From DASZTV01 sp036267875 (GTDB lineage: Bacteria > Actinomycetota > Actinomycetes > JAFAQI01), in assembly GCA_036267875.1 (NCBI GenBank), contig DATAVE010000129.1, positions 1-23,286 on the forward strand: a stretch of 23,286 bases of DNA, given 5' to 3'. Every line of letters begins with the position of its first letter. Positions within the stretch are counted from its first letter, which is position 1. Positions 13,423 to 19,784 of this stretch are shown here, piece by piece. Position numbers and translations under genes: made by a program. The notes under the pieces were generated by a model. It saw only the letters and a program-made list of their open reading frames with translations, was not told the origin of the DNA and searched no databases.

Positions 13423-15690
13423 CTACTTCGAGGTGAGGGTGCGGTCGCAGCCGCTGAGGGTGATCGTTACTGGGCCGTCGCTCTTTACGTGGACCTTGAC
13501 GTCGCAGTCGACGTGGGCTCGATGTACGTCGATCACGACTCGCGAGATGTTCGTCGCGGTGACGTCGAGTACGTCGCGCTTGGCGGTCTTCGGTATTGCA
13601 CCCCAGGTCTGGTTGAACTGCACGTAGGGGATGGCCACCTTCGTCCCACCGGTGAGCGCTCCCGCGCCGAGCTTCTCGCCCGACGGCTTCGGATCGCCGA
13701 CACCGAAGCCCTGTGAGCGGACATCGATGGTCCCGATCGCGCCGTGTTTGCGGACGGCCAGGCCCGACAGCCAGTACGCGTGGTTGGCCACGACGCGACC
13801 GAGCGTCGAATCACCCGATGGGTCGACAACGTAGGTCACGTGCGCGGGATTCGCGTCGATGCGATGCGTGCCGAGAAACTCGGCGCCCGGTCCGTATTGG
13901 TCGTTGGTCGCCAGCGTCAGGTGGTCGGACAGCGTGAACACGTCCTCGACGTACCGCAGGCCGTCCTTGGTCAGCTCCGAGGTGTTCTGGACCGTGTCGG
14001 TGATCGGCACCAGCTCGTCGGCAGTCGCGTTCCAGGCCAGCATCGGGACGTTGCGAAGCGATGGCAGGCCCGATGCCGGGCTCGCCTCGCCGACGACCGA
14101 GAACGCGCGCGCGAACAGGTCCGGCCAGCGTTCAGCGAGCCGATATGTACCGAAGCCACCCATCGAGTAGCCGCTGATATCGGTCCACGAGGGATCGAGC
14201 CGATAGAGATGGGCGACCGTGTTCCACACCTCGAACGTGTCGGCCTCGGCGATTCCGGCGTACCCGCCGTCGGGCCCGCGGCCGTTGGGCGTGATCACGA
14301 TGGAGCCGAGGCCACGATTGGCGAGCTGGCTCTGGTCGGCACTCGTGGCGAACTGGTTGTAGTTGGCGGACAGCGAGTGCAACAGCAGCGTGAGTCCGTA
14401 GCCACCAGCGGGGGCCGGTCCGGGCGGCAGGTAGATGTTGTACGGCTGGAGGTTGCCGACAAACCGGCCCTTGCATGACGACCCGAGATTGACGCCGCCG
14501 ACCAGCTCGCTACAGACACCGTCTGGATTGAGGCCTTGGCCGAAGGAATAGTGACTCGCCAGGATGCGGTCCATCGGGCCCGACGTCGGGATGTCGGAGT
14601 TGTCGGTGATGTCGTGATGCAGCTTCGCGAAGCTGACCTCGGCATGGAACGGCGTGACCGAGCCGAGGGCGAGCTCGGTGGCCTGCTCGTGCTCGCGCCA
14701 CATCGCGCCCTGCACAAAGCCTCCTGCCGCGGTGTCAGCGATCGTCTCCGTCGGCGCGTGGATGTCCGGCCACGGCTCGTGGTAGCGCGGGCCGACGTTG
14801 ACGATCGCGTCGGCCGTCGGGCCGGCGCCGCCTGGAGTCGTCGCGGTCGCCGGACCGATAGCGGGCTTCAGGTAGGTGTCGTGTGCGGTGTTCCAGAGTC
14901 CGACGCCGACGGTCATCCGCACGGTGCTGGCACCAGGGTTCCACGCCTGGTGCGGCACCTCGACGGTGAACTGTCGTCGGTGCACGCTGACCGCGACGCT
15001 CGGTGCGGGAGCGAGCACCTTGCCGGTTGCCGCGTCGGTCATGGTCGCGCTGTGTCCGTGGACGGTCACGAAGTACGCTGCGGGAGAGCTGACGCCGGCG
15101 CCGTCGGGCCACTGTCTTGAGTGGGTCGAGTCACCGAGCGCGATCGTGAAGCCGACCAGCGAGGGGTCGGTCAGGCTGTTGAGGGTGACCCGGAATGCGG
15201 TTGCATCCTCGAGCGGCTTGGTCCGGAACTCCACTAGGTCGGCGGCGTTGTCGGCGTACTTCTTCGCGGTCGGATAGGTGTAGGTCCCCGCGGTCGTCGA
15301 GAACAGGAAGTCGACGAGCTTGTACGGCGTGGTCGGGTCGAGGACGCCCAGCGCACCGTGGTCGTCGTAGAGGTAGTCCTGGTACATCCACTCGCCGTCG
15401 CGGTACGCAGAGGTGCCGGACACGAGGGTCGGGGGCGCCTTCCAGATGCCGCGGTTCTCCAGCTGCGGCGCGACGGCCGGCTTCGCGTAAAGGATGTCGG
15501 GACCGGGTCGGTGGCCGTTCGCGACATGGGGCAGCGAGTCCGCGACCGTCCAGCCCGGGTCTGCGGTCGGCGATGCCGTGACGTGTGACCCGTTCTTGTC
15601 GGCGGCTGACGCGCTGCCAATCAACCCGGTGCCGGCCGTGGCAACGAGCAGGCCGGCGGCAACTAGCGCAGTCGTCAGGCGGCGGTTCAT
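13423..15690 (-). CDS. Large secreted alpha/beta hydrolase (esterase/peptidase-like) with N-terminal beta domain
   Basis: I start at ATG 15690, giving 755 residues with a clear signal peptide (MNRRLTTALVAAGLLVATAG, cleavage near ASA at 27-29). Upstream in-frame codons run antisense to the oxygenase gene. Residues of about 50-320 form a beta-rich domain (LVDFLFSTTAGTYTYPTA, ATAFRVTLNSL, VGFTIALGDS) resembling the C-terminal modules of glucodextranase. Residues of about 410-660 are an alpha/beta hydrolase fold with LLLHS near 436-440 and the nucleophile elbow GYSMGG (Ser509). The likely acid is in NATADELVP and the likely histidine in NHAYWLSGL. A short beta module closes the protein (SGCDRTLTSK). 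It probably acts on an extracellular ester, polyester or peptide; the substrate is unknown. The start is 53 bases from the divergent oxygenase gene. Confidence 0.82.
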   Translation of the reverse strand: MNRRLTTALVAAGLLVATAGTGLIGSASAADKNGSHVTASPTADPGWTVADSLPHVANGHRPGPDILYAKPAVAPQLENRGIWKAPPTLVSGTSAYRDGEWMYQDYLYDDHGALGVLDPTTPYKLVDFLFSTTAGTYTYPTAKKYADNAADLVEFRTKPLEDATAFRVTLNSLTDPSLVGFTIALGDSTHSRQWPDGAGVSSPAAYFVTVHGHSATMTDAATGKVLAPAPSVAVSVHRRQFTVEVPHQAWNPGASTVRMTVGVGLWNTAHDTYLKPAIGPATATTPGGAGPTADAIVNVGPRYHEPWPDIHAPTETIADTAAGGFVQGAMWREHEQATELALGSVTPFHAEVSFAKLHHDITDNSDIPTSGPMDRILASHYSFGQGLNPDGVCSELVGGVNLGSSCKGRFVGNLQPYNIYLPPGPAPAGGYGLTLLLHSLSANYNQFATSADQSQLANRGLGSIVITPNGRGPDGGYAGIAEADTFEVWNTVAHLYRLDPSWTDISGYSMGGFGTYRLAERWPDLFARAFSVVGEASPASGLPSLRNVPMLAWNATADELVPITDTVQNTSELTKDGLRYVEDVFTLSDHLTLATNDQYGPGAEFLGTHRIDANPAHVTYVVDPSGDSTLGRVVANHAYWLSGLAVRKHGAIGTIDVRSQGFGVGDPKPSGEKLGAGALTGGTKVAIPYVQFNQTWGAIPKTAKRDVLDVTATNISRVVIDVHRAHVDCDVKVHVKSDGPVTITLSGCDRTLTSK

Positions 15691-15697
15691 GGTCGAG

Positions 15698-15716
15698 CGC
15701 TTCGACACGCTTCGAC
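15698..15716. repeat. Two 9-bp tandem copies in a divergent promoter region; possible operator
   Basis: CGCTTCGAC occurs at 15698-15706 and again at 15708-15716, giving a 10-bp period, close to one helical turn. A near-inverse copy GGTCGAGCG (15691-15699) overlaps the first. The repeats fill the 53-base interval between the hydrolase and oxygenase starts, where a shared regulator would bind. Confidence 0.4.
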
Positions 15717-15743
15717 CGCTGACCTCCCCGATATCGTTCGGCG

Positions 15744-16736
15744 ATGGGCACGACTTCCGCGTCCGCGGTCCCGGTGATCGACCTCGGGCCCTGGTTCGCC
15801 GGCAGCGAAGCCGGGCGCGAGCAGGTCGCCCGTGCGGTGGATGTCGCATTGCGGGAGATCGGCTTTCTGCTGATCACCAATCACGGCGTTGACCGAGCGT
15901 TGTGCGAGGCGGTTCGCGAGACCTCACGGCGGTTCTTCGAACTGCCGGCCGCGGTGAAGGAGCGCTACCGCTCGCAGGTCGGCGGCGAGAGCTGGCTGCC
16001 GCGTGGCTGGACTCCACTCGGAGCGGAGGCCAACGCCAACTCCGATGAGGGCGTTACGGCACCGCCGGACCTCAAGGAGTCCTACAACATCGCCTGCTTC
16101 GCAGCGACCGGCGACGAGGCGATCGATCGCGAGTGGTTCACCGAGAACATCTGGCCCGATGAGGTTCCCGACTACCGAGTTGCTGTGACGACGTACGTCG
16201 AGAAGATGCGGGCGTTGGTCGACGAGCTGCTCGAGATCGCCGCAGTCGCTCTCGGCCTCGGCGAGCGGCGCTTCCTCGACTTCGCCGGTCATCCCACCTG
16301 GTCGTTCTACACGCACTGGTACCCCGCGCTGCACGATGTTGGTGCGCCGGTGCCCGGCCAGTTGCGGATCGGGTCGCACACCGACTTCGGGACCTTCACG
16401 ATCCTCGACCGTCAGCTCGGCACCGGCGGACTGCAGGTGCTCGGCAAGGACGGCGAGTGGGCGGATGCGCCGTGGGTCGACGGCGCTCTCACCGTCAACA
16501 TCGGTGACCTGATGGCGCGGTGGACCGGCGACCGCTGGCTGTCGAACCGCCACCGGGTGCTCGCCCCCGATGCGTCAGCGCCGGACGAGGACCTGATGTC
16601 GCTGGTCTACTTCCACGAGGCCGATCCGGCGGCGATCATCCGAAGCGTCCCGCCGCCGATCGGGGTCGTCGAGCACGAGCCGGTGGCCGCTGGCGACTAC
16701 CTGCGGGCCAAGCTCGCCGCCATCGCCGTCCCCTAG
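15744..16736 (+). CDS. Isopenicillin N synthase-like 2-oxoglutarate/Fe(II)-type oxygenase
   Basis: 330 residues from ATG 15744. The N-terminal DIOX_N part has VPVIDLGPWF, GFLLITNHGVD and the RRFFELP helix. The double-stranded beta-helix core has SHTDFGTFTIL (His212, Asp214) and LSNRHRVL (His270), the 2-His-1-carboxylate iron site. The usual 2-oxoglutarate-binding R-x-S further on is LMS here (about residues 284-286), so the arginine is missing from its normal place. Enzymes of this type hydroxylate, desaturate or cyclise small molecules in the cytosol using O2. No biosynthetic cluster is next to it and the substrate cannot be inferred. It diverges from the secreted hydrolase and converges on the DMT transporter, with a hairpin at 16740-16796 between them. 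Confidence 0.88.
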   Translation: MGTTSASAVPVIDLGPWFAGSEAGREQVARAVDVALREIGFLLITNHGVDRALCEAVRETSRRFFELPAAVKERYRSQVGGESWLPRGWTPLGAEANANSDEGVTAPPDLKESYNIACFAATGDEAIDREWFTENIWPDEVPDYRVAVTTYVEKMRALVDELLEIAAVALGLGERRFLDFAGHPTWSFYTHWYPALHDVGAPVPGQLRIGSHTDFGTFTILDRQLGTGGLQVLGKDGEWADAPWVDGALTVNIGDLMARWTGDRWLSNRHRVLAPDASAPDEDLMSLVYFHEADPAAIIRSVPPPIGVVEHEPVAAGDYLRAKLAAIAVP

Positions 16737-16739
16737 CGT

Positions 16740-16796
16740 CGAGCCCAACGTTCGTGGCCTTATTCGGGCGTTTTTAGGCCACTATCGTTGGGCTCG
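16740..16796. terminator. Long bipartite inverted repeat between convergent genes; candidate bidirectional terminator
   Basis: The outer arms CGAGCCCAACG (16740-16750) and CGTTGGGCTCG (16786-16796) pair perfectly. After a symmetrical 3x3 internal mismatch (TTC/TAT), inner arms GTGGCCT (16754-16760) and AGGCCAC (16776-16782) pair perfectly around a 15-base loop that includes a T5 run. It begins three bases past the oxygenase stop and contains the last codons and stop of the facing DMT gene. A two-way terminator is the simplest reading. Confidence 0.5.
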
Positions 16797-17716
16797 GCGG
16801 TGGTGACCTTCAGCACCTGGGCTGTCACCTCTGCTTGCGCGTCGTGAACCAGCGGCGATGAGTTGAGGACAACTACCCCGAGAGTGGCGGCGGTGGCCGA
16901 GAGCGCTACGCCGATCGCCGTACCCGAGCCGAGGTCGAGGCGCTCGTGGAGCGCCAGGACGGCCAGCAACGATGCGATCGCGGGCTCCCCGATGTCGATC
17001 AACGGCAGCGACACGGACAACGGCGCAATGCGGAATGCGGTCTGGGAGAGCAGCAGTCCGGTGATGGCGAACACCGCGAGCAGGTAGGGCTGTGAGTGGG
17101 CCAGCGCGCGAATGTGGTCGTGCTGGAACTGCCGGCCGACGACCTTCGTCATCACCGACAGCATGCCGAAGCACGCGCTCGATGCGAGCGCCAAGCCGCC
17201 GGCTCTGATCATTGGGCGACTGGCGAATGACTCGGCGACGGCAACGAGGATCGCAACACCGCCGCCGGTGAAGACGCTGATCCCAAACGTCGCAGTCGTC
17301 GTGATGTGGCTGCTGTCGCCGGACGGATTGCCGATGAGGACGAACGTGGTGATGCCCACCGCCACGAGGACCGCGCCGCCCCACTCGCGTCTGCCCAGCC
17401 GGCTTCCGGCATACCAGGCGGCGAGCGGAAGTGCGAAAAGCAGCTCGGTGACGATCAGCGGCTGGACGAGTACGACGGGCGCGAGAAACAGTCCGACTGC
17501 CTGCAGACCGAAGCCGCCGACCGATGTGGCAAGGCCGATCAGCCAGCCGCGATCCTTGACCAGCCGGACGAGCAGAGTCGCGCTGACCTCAGACGGCGCC
17601 TCGGTGCGACGCGCAGCGCGCATCTGCTCGACGTTTGCGATCGCGAAGGCAATCGCCGCGCCGACCGCGCAGGGCACAGCGACGGCAATGCTCGTCCCGC
17701 TGACCCCACTCGACAT
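16760..17716 (-). CDS. DMT-superfamily (EamA-like) multi-TM transporter
   Basis: 318 residues from ATG 17716 with GCGAG just upstream. About ten hydrophobic helices fill residues 8-290 in two five-helix halves. Segments such as FLAPVVLVQPLIVTELLFALPL and IAPLSVSLPLIDIGEPAIASLLAVLALHERL are typical of drug/metabolite transporters; the last holds the E-(P)-hydrophobic-(H/E)ER pattern of the second half. The C-terminal 35 residues are soluble. The substrate is unknown. It is the last gene of a minus-strand TetR - enoyl-CoA hydratase - transporter set, 39 bases after the hydratase, so export or uptake of an acid or a related metabolite is a reasonable guess. A small hairpin at 17723-17737 sits just before its ribosome site, and its 3' end lies inside the long inverted repeat. 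Confidence 0.85.
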   Translation of the reverse strand: MSSGVSGTSIAVAVPCAVGAAIAFAIANVEQMRAARRTEAPSEVSATLLVRLVKDRGWLIGLATSVGGFGLQAVGLFLAPVVLVQPLIVTELLFALPLAAWYAGSRLGRREWGGAVLVAVGITTFVLIGNPSGDSSHITTTATFGISVFTGGGVAILVAVAESFASRPMIRAGGLALASSACFGMLSVMTKVVGRQFQHDHIRALAHSQPYLLAVFAITGLLLSQTAFRIAPLSVSLPLIDIGEPAIASLLAVLALHERLDLGSGTAIGVALSATAATLGVVVLNSSPLVHDAQAEVTAQVLKVTTAEPNDSGLKTPE

Positions 17717-17722
17717 CTCGCT

Positions 17723-17737
17723 CGCAATCTTATTGCG
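17723..17737. promoter_or_regulatory. 15-bp palindrome just upstream of the DMT transporter start
   Basis: CGCAAT at 17723-17728 and ATTGCG at 17732-17737 pair perfectly around CTT. It is the most AT-rich spot in the neighbourhood and lies six bases before the ATG on the minus strand, between the hydratase and transporter. It could be a TetR-type operator for an internal promoter or an RNA hairpin limiting translation. Confidence 0.35.
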
Positions 17738-17755
17738 CAGCGAAACAGTCTTCCT

Positions 17756-18541
17756 CTAGCTGAAGCGCTCACGCGCTTTGTCGAACTCGCCCGACTGCAC
17801 CAGTCCGTGCACCGCGATTCGGTCGATGTGCCGCTGCGTGGTGCGGTCGACGTCGGCGTACATGTCGATCGCTAGCTTCGCGACCCCGAGTACGTCGGGG
17901 GAGATCGCGGTCAGCTTGCGGCAGAAGGCGTAGACGTCGTCGAGGAAGGTCTCGGCCGGGAAGATGTCATGCACGAGGCCTATGGCGAGGGCCCGGTCCG
18001 CGTCGACTCGCATCCCGGCCATGGCGATGTACTTGGCCCACGCCGGCCCGACGATCCTGGTCAGCCGGCTGGTCCCGCCGCTGCCTGCCATCACCCCGAT
18101 GTTGACCTCGGGTAGCCCCATTTGGGCATGCGGAGTGCAGAACCGGAAGTCGCACGACACCGCCATCTCGACGCCGGCGCCGAGCGCTGTGCCCTGCCAG
18201 GCGATGATCACCGGCTTCTCGATCGACTCGATCTCGTCATAGAGCAGGTGATGGCTGCGGTAGTTGCGGCGGAAGTTCCAGCCCGGATGCTGCGCCTCGG
18301 TCTCGGGATTGCCCGGGCTCGAGCCGACCTGGGTCGAGAGGTCCATCCCGGCGGTGAAGTACTTGCCGGTCCCGGTGATTACGAGGCAACGCAGATCGTC
18401 GCGCATCGAGAGCAGCTCGAGTGCCTCCCACAACGCAGCCGTCATCTCCGGGGTGATCGCGTTGTGCTTCTCCACCCGATTGAGCGTGACGGTGAGAATC
18501 CCGTCCTGCTCGGTGATCGGGGCGTGTTCGCATCCAGCCAT
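17756..18541 (-). CDS. Enoyl-CoA hydratase/isomerase (crotonase family)
   Basis: 261 residues from ATG, a normal crotonase length. LNRVEKHNAITPEM and FTAGMDL give the CoA-binding and first oxyanion-hole region. GTALGAGVEMAVSCDFR gives the second oxyanion glycine and Glu125, and MGLPEVNIGVMAGSGGTSRL gives Glu145. Both glutamates used by true hydratases are therefore present. The enzyme adds water across a 2-enoyl-CoA in beta-oxidation or a related acyl-CoA pathway in the cytosol. A longer, His-containing insert (about 75-97) precedes the active site and may shape substrate choice. The gene starts six bases after the TetR stop, so it is co-transcribed with that regulator and probably responds to an acyl-CoA or carboxylate. 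Confidence 0.9.
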   Translation of the reverse strand: MAGCEHAPITEQDGILTVTLNRVEKHNAITPEMTAALWEALELLSMRDDLRCLVITGTGKYFTAGMDLSTQVGSSPGNPETEAQHPGWNFRRNYRSHHLLYDEIESIEKPVIIAWQGTALGAGVEMAVSCDFRFCTPHAQMGLPEVNIGVMAGSGGTSRLTRIVGPAWAKYIAMAGMRVDADRALAIGLVHDIFPAETFLDDVYAFCRKLTAISPDVLGVAKLAIDMYADVDRTTQRHIDRIAVHGLVQSGEFDKARERFS

Positions 18542-18547
18542 AACTCG

Positions 18548-19150
18548 TCAGCCTGCCATGGGGTGCAGCATTCGCATGGCGAGGGTGGCGAGGGCATCGA
18601 CGACCGACTCGCGGTCGAGGTCGATGTTCCAGGTTCTGACCTGGTGCGCCGTACGGTCAGTCATGGCGATGATCGCCAGCGCTGCCATCGTTGGGTCGAC
18701 GCTCTTCACGCCCCCGGCCGCGAAGCGCTCGCCGAGCAGATCGGCGAAGCGCCCAGTCATGACGACTGCCCTCGCCCGCGCTTCCGGGTTGCTGACGCGG
18801 AGCATGTTGACCTCGTCCACGAGCGGCCCCCAACGCTCGGTGATGGAGACCAGGTCTGCGAGCCAGTGCGCCAAGGTGGCGCGGCCTTCAGCATCGGGAG
18901 TGACGGCGCCGAGGTGCGCAGCGGTCTCGAGGACCTCGGTCATCATCAGGTCGATCAGCGTGTCGAAGAGCTGGTCCTTACCTTCGAAGTAGCGGTAGAA
19001 GGTCGCGCGCGAGACTCCTGCCGACGCGCAGATGTCCTCGACCCGGGTGTCGGCGTAGCTACGGCGCGACAGTACGACGAGGGCGTGCTCGAGCAGCTGG
19101 TCACGTCGATCGGTGACCGTCGTCGCCACGATCGCGTCAGTGACCGCCAC
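18548..19150 (-). CDS. TetR-family transcriptional regulator
   Basis: I start at GTG 19150 (MAVTDAIVATTVTDRR, 200 residues); GTG 19129 is equally possible. The longer in-frame N-terminus is antisense to the divergent TetR. The DNA-binding domain has HALVVLSRRSYADTRVEDICASAGVSRATFYRYFEGKDQLF, here given in pieces: AGVSRATFYRYF is the recognition helix and GKDQLF the usual end. The remainder is an all-helical ligand domain. As first gene of the operon with the enoyl-CoA hydratase and DMT transporter it likely represses its own operon until an acyl-CoA or related ligand binds. Its start is 25 bases from that of a divergent TetR, so both must share control sequences. Confidence 0.9.
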   Translation of the reverse strand: MAVTDAIVATTVTDRRDQLLEHALVVLSRRSYADTRVEDICASAGVSRATFYRYFEGKDQLFDTLIDLMMTEVLETAAHLGAVTPDAEGRATLAHWLADLVSITERWGPLVDEVNMLRVSNPEARARAVVMTGRFADLLGERFAAGGVKSVDPTMAALAIIAMTDRTAHQVRTWNIDLDRESVVDALATLAMRMLHPMAG

Positions 19151-19175
19151 GGCGCCCTCTCGATACGCTGCCGCG

Positions 19176-19784
19176 ATGGCGCAGCCGCCCGCGTGGCTTC
19201 CCGCGGGTGATCGCGATGCCCCCCGTGCGGGACGCGGGCGCGCCGAGGACACGCTGCGCCGAATCCTCGCCGCGGGTCGCGAGTGCTTTCGCCGGTACGG
19301 CTACGCAGCCGCGCGCATCGACGACATCGTCGCCGTCGCCGGTACCTCGCACGGCGCGTTCTATCTCTACTTCCGCAACAAGGAAGACCTGCTGCATCGA
19401 CTCGCGGTGGAGTGCGCCGAACGTATCCGCGGGCTGACGGCTGCACTCGAGGCGTTGCCGCGGCCGATCGAGTCCGCGGCCCTGGAGTCTTGGGTGGCTG
19501 ACTTCGTCGGGGTCTACCACGACGACGGTCCGGTGATCCGGGTGTGGCTGGACAACCGCGATCCCGACCCGTTGATGCAGGCAGTGGCGAGCGACGCACT
19601 CGGCCCGCTGGCGAAGGCGCTGGCGGCCGTCATCGACCCTGCACTTGCATCGCGCGTCGACGAAAGGGTCGCCGGCCTCGGGATGTTGGCCATGTTGGAG
19701 CGACTGAGCTCCTACTTGAGCGACGACGTACCGGTCGACGTTGCTGTTGCGACGGCGGCACGGTTGATCTTCGCGACTACGTAG
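19176..19784 (+). CDS. TetR-family transcriptional regulator
   Basis: I start at ATG 19176 (MAQPPAW, 202 residues) because the extra upstream codons overlap the divergent TetR. After a basic, Pro-rich N-terminus the HTH domain reads ILAAGRECFRRYGYAAARID, then IVAVAGTSHGAFYLYF with NKEDLLHRL, a standard TetR pattern. The C-terminal ligand domain (about 75-200) includes DFVGVYHDDGPVIRVWLDN and ends SDDVPVDVAVATAARLIFATT, like the C-terminal domains of TetR proteins found near lipid-catabolism genes. It is divergent from the other TetR and converges on the periplasmic-binding lipoprotein; the two stops lie in the palindrome CTACGTAG. Its targets are not evident. Confidence 0.9.
   Translation: MAQPPAWLPAGDRDAPRAGRGRAEDTLRRILAAGRECFRRYGYAAARIDDIVAVAGTSHGAFYLYFRNKEDLLHRLAVECAERIRGLTAALEALPRPIESAALESWVADFVGVYHDDGPVIRVWLDNRDPDPLMQAVASDALGPLAKALAAVIDPALASRVDERVAGLGMLAMLERLSSYLSDDVPVDVAVATAARLIFATT

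Noticed and set aside
17112..17759. 215-codon plus-strand open frame opposite the DMT transporter
   Set aside because: It mirrors the membrane gene's codons and has no ribosome site or domain.
18122..19210. 362-codon plus-strand open frame opposite the hydratase and TetR genes
   Set aside because: Both opposite genes have full family motifs; this frame is Arg/Asp-rich with no recognisable domain.
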